Below, piece after piece: positions 13,041-21,765 of a stretch of 64,000 bases of DNA (positions within the stretch are counted from its first letter, which is position 1; every line of letters starts with the position of its first letter). The stretch is from FEN-299 sp963727765 (GTDB lineage Bacteria; Acidobacteriota; Vicinamibacteria; Vicinamibacterales; Fen-181), in assembly GCA_963727765.1 (NCBI GenBank), contig CAVSGZ010000007.1:650073-714072 (forward strand). The letters are read 5' to 3'. Below the pieces are notes generated by a model that was not told the DNA's origin, did not search any database, and worked only from the letters and a program-made list of their open reading frames with translations. A program made the position numbers and the translations under genes.

Positions 13041-13062
13041 GCGCAGGGCTGAAGCCCTGCGC
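13041..13062. repeat. Palindromic REP-like element (GCAGGGCTgaAGCCCTGC)
   Basis: A nearly perfect 22-nt palindrome sits between the convergent ftsH and rho genes. The same sequence, with one mismatch and the following CTATC, recurs at 32796-32820. It could also act as a terminator hairpin, but no T-tract follows. Confidence 0.65.
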
Positions 13063-13083
13063 TATCCGGGGATTCCAGTCCGG

Positions 13084-13118
13084 CCGCAAGTCGTCAGGCG
13101 CCAGCCGCAAGCCGTCGC
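13084..13118. repeat. Heptad-register repeat, five 7-nt units
   Basis: Directly after the palindrome come five consecutive degenerate 7-nt units (CCGCAAG, TCGTCAG, GCGCCAG, then CCGCAAG again, CCGTCGC), most sharing the form xxGxxAG. They end at the rho stop codon. Confidence 0.55.
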
Positions 13119-13119
13119 C

Positions 13120-14511
13120 CTACCCCATCTTCTGCATCGCGTTGAGGAACTCGGCGTTCGACTTGGTCTTCGACATCTTGTCGAGCAGCAGTTCCATCGC
13201 CTCGACCGGCGAGAGCGGGTTGAGCACCTTGCGCAGCACCCATACGCGGTTGAGGTCCTCGCGCGCGAGCAGCAGCTCTTCCTTCCGCGTGCCGCTCTTC
13301 TGGATGTCGATGGCCGGGAACACGCGCTTGTCCACCAGCTTGCGGTCCAGGTGGATCTCCATGTTGCCCGTCCCCTTGAACTCCTCGAAGATGACATCGT
13401 CCATGCGCGAGCCGGTGTCGACGAGCGCCGTCGCGATGATCGTGAGCGAGCCGCCCTCCTCGATGTTGCGCGCCGCACCGAAGAAGCGCTTTGGCTTCTG
13501 CAGGGCGTTCGAGTCGAGACCGCCCGAGAGCACCTTGCCCGACGGCGGGATGACGGTGTTGTAGGCGCGCGCCAGGCGGGTGATCGAGTCGAGGAGGATC
13601 ACCACGTCCTTCTTGTGCTCGACCAGGCGCTTGGCCTTCTCGATGACCATCTCGGCCACCTGGACGTGCCGCTGCGCCGGCTCGTCGAACGTCGAGGAGA
13701 TGACCTCGCCGTCCACCGACCGCTGCATGTCCGTCACCTCTTCGGGCCGCTCGTCGATGAGCAGCACGATGAGGTACACCTCGGGGTGATTGACGGCCAC
13801 CGACTGCGCAATGCTCTGGAGCAGCATCGTCTTGCCCGTGCGGGGGGCCGCCACGATCAGGCCGCGCTGCCCCTTGCCGATCGGCGTCATCAGATCCATG
13901 ACGCGCCCCGACAGGTTGTCGCTCTGCGTCTCGAGCTTGCACATCTCCTGCGGGTACAGGGGCGTGAGGTTCTCGAAGAACAGCTTGTCGCGGGCCTGAT
14001 CCGGCGGCTCGAAGTTGACGGCCTCGACCTTGATGAGGGCGAAGTACCGCTCCCCTTCCTTGGGCGGCCGGATCTGGCCGGAGACGGTGTCGCCGGTCTG
14101 CAGGTCGAACTTGCGGATCTGCGAGGGCGACACGTAGATGTCGTCGGGGCCGGGCAGGTAGTTGTAGTCCGGGGCGCGGAGGAAGCCGAATCCGTCCGGA
14201 AGGACTTCGAGGACGCCTTCGGAGAAGATGTACCCGCTCTGCTCGGTCTGCGCCTTCAGGATCTGGAAGATCAGCTCCTGCTTGCGCATCCCGGTCGCGC
14301 CGGCGACGTTAAGGTCCTTGGCGATCTGGGTGAGCTTCTGGATGCTCATGTCCTTCAGTTCGCCGATGTTGAGCCCCTCGCCAGGACGCCGGGTGGGCGT
14401 GGTGGCAGGGTCCTGGGGTTCGGCCGTCGCCGGGGGCTCAGCCGGCACTGTTGCTGTCTGGCCGTTCGACCCGCGCGCCGACATGGGCTGGCGCTTGTTG
14501 TTGCTTGGCAT
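13120..14511 (-). CDS. rho: Transcription termination factor Rho
   Basis: 463 residues. An N-terminal extension of about 45 residues, low in order and rich in Pro/Ala/Thr, precedes the Rho N domain (LNIGELKDMSIQKLTQIAKDL). The cold-shock-type RNA-binding domain contains GFGFLRAPDYNYLPGPDDIYVS-like RNP sequence. The RecA-like motor follows, with Walker A APRTGKT and the Q-loop/R-loop region (VILLDSITRLARAYN). Rho loads on nascent RNA and ends transcription. It has its own strong promoter and a leader of about 95 nt, which suits the known autoregulation of rho in other bacteria. It is convergent with ftsH. Confidence 0.96.
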   Translation of the reverse strand: MPSNNKRQPMSARGSNGQTATVPAEPPATAEPQDPATTPTRRPGEGLNIGELKDMSIQKLTQIAKDLNVAGATGMRKQELIFQILKAQTEQSGYIFSEGVLEVLPDGFGFLRAPDYNYLPGPDDIYVSPSQIRKFDLQTGDTVSGQIRPPKEGERYFALIKVEAVNFEPPDQARDKLFFENLTPLYPQEMCKLETQSDNLSGRVMDLMTPIGKGQRGLIVAAPRTGKTMLLQSIAQSVAVNHPEVYLIVLLIDERPEEVTDMQRSVDGEVISSTFDEPAQRHVQVAEMVIEKAKRLVEHKKDVVILLDSITRLARAYNTVIPPSGKVLSGGLDSNALQKPKRFFGAARNIEEGGSLTIIATALVDTGSRMDDVIFEEFKGTGNMEIHLDRKLVDKRVFPAIDIQKSGTRKEELLLAREDLNRVWVLRKVLNPLSPVEAMELLLDKMSKTKSNAEFLNAMQKMG

Positions 14512-14612
14512 AGTGTGTGATCTGCAGCTGACTCAGGAAGGTTGTGGATTCTGGAACGGCGGGGTTGAAGGCCCCCGCGGGCCACGAAACGAGGAGAGGC
14601 TAATTACCTAAT

Positions 14613-14642
14613 AGTATAGAGGGCCATGCGCCCCTCTGTCAA
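14613..14642 (-). promoter_or_regulatory. Consensus sigma-70 promoter of rho
   Basis: On the minus strand there is a perfect -35 TTGACA (14637-14642), an 18-bp spacer and -10 TATACT (14613-14618). The start of transcription would be near 14606, leaving a rho leader of about 95 nt that holds a GC-rich inverted repeat (GGCCCGCGGGGGCC). Confidence 0.8.
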
Positions 14643-14656
14643 TAACCAGCTTTCGG

Positions 14657-14722
14657 CGTACGCCTTACGTCTTACGTCTCGCGGCCCTCTTAAGCCCTGA
14701 GCCTTGAGCCCTGAGCCTTCAA
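14657..14722. repeat. Heptad-register repeats (CTTACGT and CCCTGAG types)
   Basis: Two blocks of 7-nt units lie side by side. The first includes CTTACGT twice in tandem at 14664-14677. The second runs CCCTGAG, CCTTGAG, CCCTGAG, CCTTCAA at 14695-14722, overlapping the stop codon of the CoA-binding gene. The second type recurs inverted at 48672-48734. Confidence 0.6.
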
Positions 14723-15090
14723 TACGCCGCCGGGCTCTTCCCGATGCCGACGATGCTACAGGCGACGATCGCATGGAGACCCAGCGCCCTGGCGCGCTCG
14801 ACGACTTCCGGGCTGTCGGCTCCGGGGTTGAACCACACCTCGCTGATGCCTTTCTTCGCGATTTCTTCGAGGATCTTCAAGCCCACGGCCGGCGCCACGT
14901 ACATCGTCGCCATGTCGATTGGCCCCGGCACGTCGAGGACCGACTTGTAGCTCGTCTCCCCTTCGACTTCCGGCTCCTTGGGATTGATCGGGATGACGAT
15001 GTCTCCGCGGTCCCTGAACGCGCGGAGCGCCTTGTTCCCGAACTTGCGGCGGTCGGACGACGCGCCAATGACGGCGACGATACGGCTCAT
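14719..15090 (-). CDS. CoA-binding domain protein (YccU-like)
   Basis: 123 residues from the ATG at 15090 (MSRIVAVIGASSDRRKFGN). It is a single Rossmann-type CoA_binding domain with VIGAS at the nucleotide loop and the VWFNPGADSPEVVERARALGL segment seen in the stand-alone YccU family. The biochemical role of these small proteins is not settled; some bind CoA. It lies between rho and the GlcD gene on the same strand but is separated from both by repeat-filled spacers, so it is probably transcribed alone. The family assignment is good and the function open. Confidence 0.85.
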   Translation of the reverse strand: MSRIVAVIGASSDRRKFGNKALRAFRDRGDIVIPINPKEPEVEGETSYKSVLDVPGPIDMATMYVAPAVGLKILEEIAKKGISEVWFNPGADSPEVVERARALGLHAIVACSIVGIGKSPAAY

Positions 15091-15155
15091 GGACCGAGTA
15101 TAGCGCGGCTCAGGGCTACGAGCTTCAGGCCATGGGCCAGAGGCGACGGACACTG

Positions 15156-15190
15156 TACCTCGTACTTCTCACTTCGTACTTCGTACATGG
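15156..15190. repeat. Heptad-register repeat (TACTTCG type)
   Basis: Five consecutive 7-nt units: TACCTCG, TACTTCT, CACTTCG, then TACTTCG and TACATGG. They fill the gap just before the stop of the GlcD gene. Confidence 0.6.
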
Positions 15191-15194
15191 TCGT

Positions 15195-16584
15195 TCACTC
15201 GGGAAAGATCTTCCCCGGGTTCAGGATGCCGTGGGGGTCGAACGCCTGCTTGAGCCGCTTCGAGAGCGCGATCACCTCGGGCGACAGCTCGAGCGACACG
15301 AACGGGACCTTCGTGTAGCCGATCCCGTGCTCGCCGCTGATCGAGCCCTCCCGCGCCACGACCCCCTCGAACAGCAGCCGCTGCGCCCGCCGCGCCCGCT
15401 CCACCGCCGCCGGGTCTCCGCCATCCACCATGATGTTGACGTGGATGTTGCCGTCGCCCGCATGGCCGAAGCAGGGGATGCGAACGTCGTACTCGCGGCT
15501 GAGGTCGGCGATCAGTCGGAAGAGGTCTGGCACGCGTCCGCGCGGAACCACGACGTCCTGGTTCAGCTTCAGAGAGGCGACGGTCCTCAGCGCCGGCGAG
15601 AGTTCCCGCCGGACCCGCCAGAATCGCCTGGCGCTCCTCTTCGCTCGCCGCGCGAAGCACCTCGGTGGCCCCTGCGGCCCGGCAGGCCGCCTCCACCAAG
15701 TGCGCCTCGTCGGCGACCGCGTGCGGCATCCCGTCCACCTCGAGAATCAGCAGGCCGGCCGTCCCGGCCGGCGCGAGTTCCTCGCCGCCGAGGTAGCGGG
15801 TCAAGGCCGCCAGGCACTCGCCGTCCACAAGCTCGAGCGTGGCAGGCACCACCCGGGCCCGGATCAGCTCGTCGACCGCCTCGACGGCGGCCTCGATGCT
15901 GTCGAAGGTGGCGCGCAGCGTGATGTGCGCGGGCGGCTTCGGGATGAGCCTGAGCACCGCCTGGGTGATGATCCCGAGCGTGCCCTCAGACCCGACGATC
16001 ACCTGCGTCAGGTCGTAGCCGACGACGCTCTTGACGGCCTTCGAACCGGTGCGGATCACGTCCCCTGTCGGCAGGACCACCTCGAGGCCGAGCACGTAGC
16101 GCTTGGTGGTCCCGTACTTGAAGGCCCGCGGGCCGCCGGCGCACTCGGCGATGTTGCCGCCGATGACGGATTCCTCGAGGCTCGCGGGATCGGGCGGATA
16201 GAAGAGGCCCAGCTTCTCGACTTCCGCCTGCAGGCGGGCGGTCACCACATTCGGCTCGGTCACCACCAGCAGGTTGCGCTCGTCGATCTCGAGGATGCGA
16301 CTAAACCGCTCCATCGACATCAGCACGCCGCCGCGGACCGGCACGGCGCCGCCGCTGTAGCCGGTCCCGCCGCCGCGCACGTAGAGCGGCACGCGCAGAC
16401 GGTCGCAGCTCTCGGCGACGGCCGCAACCTCGCTGGTCGTCCCCGGCATGACGACCACGTCCGGGAGGCAGGGGGACTTGAGGCCGTCCTGCCCGTAGAC
16501 GGTCCGCGCCGCCTCGTCGCGCGTGACGAAGGCGGCGCCCACAATCTGCTCGAGGTCGGAGACGAACGTCGGGGGGAGCGTCAC
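15195..16584 (-). CDS. GlcD-type FAD-linked oxidase, frame broken near 15611
   Basis: A GTG start at 16584 opens an FAD_binding_4 domain protein: VPLYVRGGGTGYSGGAVPV is the flavin-binding loop, and NIAECAGGPRAFKYGTTKRYV and VVGYDLTQVIVGSEGTLGI follow. One extra base near 15611 then shifts the frame. The restored end carries the typical FAD-oxidase C terminus, IPCFGHAGDGNIHVNIM and SISGEHGIGYTK, ending at 15195. The span is 3n+1 nt. The product would be about 462 residues, a D-lactate/glycolate-type dehydrogenase (GlcD/DLD family) that feeds electrons to a membrane partner; no GlcE/GlcF is next to it. Substrate is uncertain. Its start lies 24 nt after the aminotransferase stop, so it is the last gene of a long operon. 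Confidence 0.85.
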
Positions 16585-16608
16585 GGCTCGCGTCTCCTGC
16601 GGTGCGGA

Positions 16609-17841
16609 CTACAGCCAGTCCCTGACCACCGTCTTGTCGCCGATCTGAATCTCCTTCGGCGTCGATGGGTCGAGCGCCCAGCGGATCCGCTTCATGCCCT
16701 CCACCACGTCGGCGGCGCTGCCGGCGTAGCTCAGGCGCAGATACCCCTCGAGGCCGAAGTCCTTGCCCGGCACGGTGATGACCCGCGCCTTGGACAGCAG
16801 GAACATCGACAGCTCGAACGAGCCCCTGGCGATCCCTTCCCTGAAACACCCGCTGAAATCCGGCAGGCAGTAGAACGTGCCCCACGGCTTGACGACCTTG
16901 ACGCCCGGCACGGTTCCCAGCTCGGCCACGATCAGGTCGCGGTTCTTCTCCATGCTCTGTCGCAGCGACTCGACGCCGTCCTGCGGCCCCATCATCGCCC
17001 CTTCGGCGCCGGCCTGGCACAGGCTCGACGTACACGAGGTCGTCTGCGACTGCAGCGTGCCCATCGCCGCGATGATCTCCTCGCTGGCGATGGCCCAGCC
17101 GATCCGGAAGCCGGTCATCCCGTAGGTCTTCGCGATGCCGTTGACCACAATCAGGCTGCTCGCGTTGGTCTCCCGCGTCGTGAACTCGAAGCAGGACGGT
17201 GCCGCGACGCCGTCGAACACCAGCTTGTGGTAGATGTCGTCCATGATCGCGTGGATGCCACGGTCCTCGCAGAGACCGACGAGCGCGCCCACCAGGTCCC
17301 GCGAGAACACCATCCCCGACGGGTTGTTCGGGCTGTTGACGATGATCGCCCGCGTCCGCGGCGTCACCGCCCGTGCGATGTCGTCGAAGGAGGGTGTCAG
17401 CGTGCCGGCACGCGGCGTGACCACCACCGGGACCGCGCGGCACATCTTCACCATCTCGGGATAGCTCACCCAGTAGGGCGCGAGCAGGATCACCTCGTCG
17501 CCCGGGTCCAGGATGGTCCAGAGGGCGTTGAAGATGGCCTGCTTGGCACCCGAGCACACGATCACGTTCCTGGGGCTGACGGTCCGGCCGTAGTTCGCCT
17601 CGGTGTAATGAATGATGGCTTTCTTGAATGAGGGGACCCCGGTGGTCGGGGTGTACTTGATCTTGCCGCCGGCAAGCTGGGCTGCGGCCGCGTCAACGGC
17701 CGCCTTGGGCGCCGGGTTCTGCGGCTCGCCAATCCCGAGGTGCACGACCGACTCGCCCTGCTCCCGCAGCACTCGCGCCCGCTCGTTGAGCGCCATCGTC
17801 GGCGACTCGGAGATGCCTCGCGCGAACTGACTCACACCCAT
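16609..17841 (-). CDS. PLP-dependent aminotransferase class I/II (aspartate aminotransferase-like)
   Basis: 410 residues, fold-type I. Family marks are visible in order: VVHLGIGEPQNPAP, KYTPTTGVPSFKKAI, NVIVCSGAKQAIFNAL, NSPNNPSGMVFSRD, AIMDDIYHKLVFDG, the PLP lysine in VVNGIAKTYGMTGFRIGW, and the carboxylate-binding arginine near YLRLSYAGS. The usual S before the lysine is an A here. It most resembles thermophile-type aspartate/prephenate aminotransferases, which supply aspartate or arogenate, but exact substrate cannot be read from sequence. It stands between coaD and the GlcD gene, 33 nt downstream of coaD on the same strand. Confidence 0.88.
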   Translation of the reverse strand: MGVSQFARGISESPTMALNERARVLREQGESVVHLGIGEPQNPAPKAAVDAAAAQLAGGKIKYTPTTGVPSFKKAIIHYTEANYGRTVSPRNVIVCSGAKQAIFNALWTILDPGDEVILLAPYWVSYPEMVKMCRAVPVVVTPRAGTLTPSFDDIARAVTPRTRAIIVNSPNNPSGMVFSRDLVGALVGLCEDRGIHAIMDDIYHKLVFDGVAAPSCFEFTTRETNASSLIVVNGIAKTYGMTGFRIGWAIASEEIIAAMGTLQSQTTSCTSSLCQAGAEGAMMGPQDGVESLRQSMEKNRDLIVAELGTVPGVKVVKPWGTFYCLPDFSGCFREGIARGSFELSMFLLSKARVITVPGKDFGLEGYLRLSYAGSAADVVEGMKRIRWALDPSTPKEIQIGDKTVVRDWL

Positions 17842-17874
17842 GACACTCCTCCGTGGGCCCGCCAGGGGCCCGAC

Positions 17875-18411
17875 TCACAGCCGCGGCGCGCGCGCCTTCC
17901 GCGCTCGCCGCATGCGGGCCTCGACAATCTCGGGCACCAGGCCGGCAATCGGCCCGCCGAGCGCAAAGACCTCCCGGATCAGCCGGGAACTGATATAGGT
18001 GTAGGCTTCGGCCGGCATCATGAAGACGGTTTCGATCTCGGGCGCCAGCCGACGGTTCATCAGCGCCATCTGGAATTCGTACTCGAAGTCGGAAATCGCG
18101 CGCAGGCCGCGGACGATCACCTGCGCGCGCTCCTGGTGGGCGAAGTCGACCAGCAGCCCGCCGAAGCTCCTCACCGCGACCTTCGGCTCGTTGGCGAACA
18201 CCTCGCGCCCCATCTGCACCCGTTCCTCCACCGAGAAGAACGGCGCCTTCTCCTGGTTGTGGAGGATGGCGACGATGATCCGGTCGAAGATCTGGGCCCC
18301 GCGCATGATGATGTCGACGTGGCCGTTGGTCATCGGGTCGAACGAACCGGGATAGAGCGCCACGCGCTCGGTCGCGCGCCGCGCCGCCGCGGGGGCCTTG
18401 GGCTGTCTCAT
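17875..18411 (-). CDS. coaD: Phosphopantetheine adenylyltransferase
   Basis: 178 residues from the ATG at 18411 (MRQPKAPAAARR). The nucleotidyltransferase signature is VALYPGSFDPMTNGH, with the TxGH motif as TNGH. Later come VRGLRAISDFEYEFQMALMN and the TYISSRLIREV loop, both typical of CoaD. The enzyme joins ATP to 4'-phosphopantetheine in the fourth step of CoA synthesis, in the cytoplasm. The start codon overlaps the rsmD stop in an ATGA (18408-18411), a conserved rsmD-coaD pairing across bacteria. The N terminus carries about 15 extra basic residues before the first strand. Confidence 0.95.
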   Translation of the reverse strand: MRQPKAPAAARRATERVALYPGSFDPMTNGHVDIIMRGAQIFDRIIVAILHNQEKAPFFSVEERVQMGREVFANEPKVAVRSFGGLLVDFAHQERAQVIVRGLRAISDFEYEFQMALMNRRLAPEIETVFMMPAEAYTYISSRLIREVFALGGPIAGLVPEIVEARMRRARKARAPRL

Positions 18412-18992
18412 GATGCACCGGCCTCGGAACACCCGGCTGTGGGGGCCTCTGCGCTGCCGTGCCGGTAGAACGACAACGCGCTGTCGCCGGACCGCACGAC
18501 CCTTGTCAGGATCAGGCCGCCGGCGCCGGGGGGAGAAGTCCGGCGGCGCGCATGTTCCAGCACGAGCACGCCCCCGGCCGCAAGCCATGTCGCCGCACGA
18601 GCCACGCACCCGACGAGGTCGGTCTCGGCGTACGGGGGGTCGAGCAGGATCACATCGAACGGCTGCGAACCGTCCGGCCGGTTCACCCGCCCGATGTCCG
18701 CGGGGATAATATCATAGCCCTTCAAGATGCCGCAGTGGCGCAGGTTCTCGGCGACGAGCGCGGCCGCGCGCCTGTCGCGCTCGACGAACACCACGGCGGA
18801 CGCCCCACGGCTGATCGCCTCGATGCCCACCGCGCCCGTGCCGGCGTACCCGTCGAGGACGGCGGCACCGGGAATCCGGTCGGCCAGAATGTCAAAGAGC
18901 GTCTCCCTCAGCCGGTCGGACGTCGGGCGCAGCCCCTCCCACGACGGGGTCCGCAGTCGTCGTCCTTTCAGGCTGCCGGCGATGATCCGCAT
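18408..18992 (-). CDS. rsmD: 16S rRNA (guanine-966 N2)-methyltransferase
   Basis: 194 residues from the ATG at 18992 (MRIIAGSLKGRRL). SAM-binding motif I is VLDGYAGTGAVGIEAISRGA and the catalytic motif IV is LLDPPYAE, both in RsmD form; RPTSDRLRETLFDIL is the RsmD-specific helix. It methylates G966 in the 30S head. The stop overlaps the coaD start by 4 nt, and its own start lies 8 nt after the recG stop, so it is co-transcribed with both. The C-terminal 25 residues are Ala/Gly-rich and unconserved. Confidence 0.94.
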   Translation of the reverse strand: MRIIAGSLKGRRLRTPSWEGLRPTSDRLRETLFDILADRIPGAAVLDGYAGTGAVGIEAISRGASAVVFVERDRRAAALVAENLRHCGILKGYDIIPADIGRVNRPDGSQPFDVILLDPPYAETDLVGCVARAATWLAAGGVLVLEHARRRTSPPGAGGLILTRVVRSGDSALSFYRHGSAEAPTAGCSEAGAS

Positions 18993-19000
18993 GTGTCGCC

Positions 19001-21097
19001 CTACCCCACGCTCATCAGGCCGAACTGGCGCGACCACCGGGTCCCGATGAACGCCTCGAGGCGTCCGCCCTCCGGCCCGCCGCGCCCGACCCACTCGCGG
19101 GCCGCGTCCGTCGCCTCGATCATCAGGTCGGCGTCGCGCGACAGGTTACCCACCCGGAGCGTCGGCATGCCGGCCTGCCGCGTGCCGGCCACGTCCCCGG
19201 CGCCGCGCAACTCGAGATCCTTCTCCGCGATCGCAAACCCGTCACTTGTCGCCGCGATCGCCTCGAGCCGCCTTTCGGCTTCCTGCGACAGCGGCGCCTG
19301 GTACAGCAGCACGCACTGCGACTGGTGGGCGCCGCGGCCCACCCGGCCCCGCAGTTGGTGCAACTGGGAGAGGCCGAACCGCTCGGCATGCTCGACGACC
19401 ATGACCGTCATGTTCGGCACGTCGATTCCCACCTCGATGACCGTCGTCGACACCAGCACGTGGATGTCCCCGGCCGCGAACCGGCGCATCACCTCGTCTT
19501 TGGCCTGCGGCGTCATCCGCCCGTGCAGCAGGCCGACGTGGTACGCCTGAAACACGTCCTGCGCCAGGTGGTCCGCCATCGCCGTCGCCGCCTTGAGGTC
19601 GATCTTCTCCGATTCCTCCACCAGCGGATAGACGATGCAGGCCTGGCGCCCGGCGTCCACCTGCGCGCGGATGAACTCGTGGACCTCGTCGCGCTGGGTG
19701 TCTGGGCGCACGGTGGTCTTGACGGGCACACGACCCGGCGGCAGGTCGCGAATCGCCGAGACGTCGAGGCCGCCGTAGATCGTGAGCTGCAGCGTGCGGG
19801 GGATGGGCGTCGCCGTCATCACCAGCACGTCGGGGCGCAGGCCCTTGGCGCGCAGGGCGGCCCTCTGGACGACGCCGAAGCGGTGCTGCTCGTCCACGAT
19901 CACGAGGCCCAGCCTGGCGAACGCCACGTCCTCCTCGATGAGCGCGTGGGTGCCGACAACGATCTGCACCGCGCCGCGGCGCAGGGCCTCCAGCGTCTCG
20001 CGCCGCGCAGCGGGCGGCGTGGAGCCTGTCAGCAGCGCCGAGCGATAGTCCCGCTTCCCGAACCACCGCTCGATGGTCGCCCGGTGCTGCTCGGCCAGGA
20101 TCTCGGTCGGCACCATGACCGCCACCTGCTGGCCGTTCTCGAGCGCCACGACGGCCGACAGCAGCGCCACGGCCGTCTTCCCCGTCCCGACGTCGCCCTG
20201 CAGCAGGCGGTTCATCTGGCGGGGCCGCCGCATGTCGTCCACGATGTCCTTGAGCGCCGCACGCTGCCCGGGCGTGAGCGGGAATGGGAGCACCGCCTTG
20301 GCGGCCGCGCGAACGCGGTCGTCGACGACCGGAATCAACGGCTTGCGCTCCCCGTCCGCGGCGAGGCGGTGCGCGACCAGCCCGCACTGGAACAGGAAGA
20401 ACTCCTCGAAGATGAGGCGCGCCTGCGCCGGGGACCGGGCGGCGTCGAGCAGCGCGGCCGGCGTGCCGGGCGGCGGGAAATGCGCGTCCCTCAGCGCCGT
20501 GCGCCGGTCGGGGTACCCGTGCCTCGCCCTGAGATCTTCGGGCAGCAGGTCGTCGACATCGTCCGGGAGCCGGGCGAGCAGGTCGTGCACCATCACGCGC
20601 TGCATCCGGCCGGTCACCGGCCCCGTGCGTTCGTAGATCGGCACGATGCGCCGGGAGTGCAGCGGCTCGCCGTCCTCGTCCTCGACGATTTCGACATCGG
20701 GGCTGCTCAGCTGGAGCACGCCCCGGTACCGCACGACCTGGCCGTAGAGAACGACCTGCTGGTGCGCGCGCAGTGTGTCCTGGCGGTACGGCTGGTTGGG
20801 CCAGACGCAGAGCAGGCAGCCCGATTCGTCGCGCACGACCGCCTCGAAGATCTTGAAGCCGCGGCGGCCGGTCCAGCGCAGACGGCAGTTGAGAAGCTCC
20901 CCGGCGACGGTCACCTTCTGGCCTTCGCCGGCCTCGGCCACGGGACGGAACGACGTGCGGTCCTCGTAACGGAACGGCAGGCGCGAGAGGAGGTCGCCAA
21001 AGGTCGCGAGCCCGGCGTGCGCGAGAGCCCGCTCGCGCTGGGGACCCACACCCTTCAACGCACGGAGCGGCGTGTCGAGAAACGGAAGGTCGTCCAA
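19001..21097 (-). CDS. recG: ATP-dependent DNA helicase RecG
   Basis: 698 residues. The N-terminal wedge region has an OB fold (RPVAEAGEGQKVTVAGELLNC, PNQPYRQDTLR). The helicase domain has Walker A GDVGTGKT, the DEQH box (VIVDEQHRFGVVQRA) and motif VI QLRGRVGRG. RecG reverses stalled replication forks and processes Holliday junctions. The start is a TTG at 21097, 4 nt after the stop of the upstream exported protein, so this gene is inside the long minus-strand operon. No strong Shine-Dalgarno is visible before the TTG, which fits translational coupling. Confidence 0.96.
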   Translation of the reverse strand: MDDLPFLDTPLRALKGVGPQRERALAHAGLATFGDLLSRLPFRYEDRTSFRPVAEAGEGQKVTVAGELLNCRLRWTGRRGFKIFEAVVRDESGCLLCVWPNQPYRQDTLRAHQQVVLYGQVVRYRGVLQLSSPDVEIVEDEDGEPLHSRRIVPIYERTGPVTGRMQRVMVHDLLARLPDDVDDLLPEDLRARHGYPDRRTALRDAHFPPPGTPAALLDAARSPAQARLIFEEFFLFQCGLVAHRLAADGERKPLIPVVDDRVRAAAKAVLPFPLTPGQRAALKDIVDDMRRPRQMNRLLQGDVGTGKTAVALLSAVVALENGQQVAVMVPTEILAEQHRATIERWFGKRDYRSALLTGSTPPAARRETLEALRRGAVQIVVGTHALIEEDVAFARLGLVIVDEQHRFGVVQRAALRAKGLRPDVLVMTATPIPRTLQLTIYGGLDVSAIRDLPPGRVPVKTTVRPDTQRDEVHEFIRAQVDAGRQACIVYPLVEESEKIDLKAATAMADHLAQDVFQAYHVGLLHGRMTPQAKDEVMRRFAAGDIHVLVSTTVIEVGIDVPNMTVMVVEHAERFGLSQLHQLRGRVGRGAHQSQCVLLYQAPLSQEAERRLEAIAATSDGFAIAEKDLELRGAGDVAGTRQAGMPTLRVGNLSRDADLMIEATDAAREWVGRGGPEGGRLEAFIGTRWSRQFGLMSVG

Positions 21098-21101
21098 GGA
21101 C

Positions 21102-21722
21102 TCACTGCCTGACGATGGCTTCGCCCGGGCGGATGTCGATCTGCCGGATCCGCGCCGGCAGCGGGTACGGGTCGTCGAGGTTCAGGCCGCGAGGACTGTC
21201 GGGGGTCCTCGTATAGAAGGTCACCAGTTCCTGGACCAGCATCTTCGGCACCGTGATGCCGCCGACTGTCGCCCGGTCGAGCGCGAAGCGCGCGAGGCCG
21301 TTCGATGACGTGAGCCGGCCGGACACGGCCACCGCGACCGTCCCGCCCATGTAGGTGAGCGGGTCGAGCCAGCTGCGCGACTGGCGCTGCTTGCGGACCG
21401 CATCGAGATCGATCGTCGCCGTCCCCGAGAGCTTCAAGTCGGGCAGCACGGTAATCCGGGGATTGGCAAACCCCGCGGGCAGCTCGCTCTTCGCGTCCAG
21501 GGCCAGGTAGGCGTTGACCTCGCGTTCGGTGACGTGCGTCACGAGGGCTGCGGGTCGAGGCGATTGCGCGTTGCGCTCGATGGCCTCCACCTTCATGCGC
21601 AACCGCAGCGCCTCCTCGCGCGTCGGCGGAGGCGCGGCACCCACCACGGGCAGGGCCGCGCAGAGCGCGGCCGCGAGGCCGAGCAGGTGTCGTCGACGGG
21701 AAAGCACTGGATGCGTCTTCAC
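21102..21722 (-). CDS. Exported protein of unknown function
   Basis: 206 residues. The N terminus has an arginine-rich stretch and a hydrophobic core, SRRRHLLGLAAALCAALPVV, ending at an AAPPP region. This is a signal peptide, with a run of arginines that resembles a Tat signal, although the match is loose. The mature part is a mixture of beta strands (RITVLPDLKLSGTATIDLDAV, GGTVAVAVSGRLTSSNGLARFALD) and short helices, with no catalytic motif I recognise. It lies between a Spy-like periplasmic gene and recG in one operon, 4 nt before recG. A periplasmic or outer-envelope role is likely from the signal alone. Confidence 0.75.
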   Translation of the reverse strand: MKTHPVLSRRRHLLGLAAALCAALPVVGAAPPPTREEALRLRMKVEAIERNAQSPRPAALVTHVTEREVNAYLALDAKSELPAGFANPRITVLPDLKLSGTATIDLDAVRKQRQSRSWLDPLTYMGGTVAVAVSGRLTSSNGLARFALDRATVGGITVPKMLVQELVTFYTRTPDSPRGLNLDDPYPLPARIRQIDIRPGEAIVRQ

Positions 21723-21765
21723 TCGATGGGCGCCCGCACGGCAGGCGACTCCGAGTGTAGCACGG

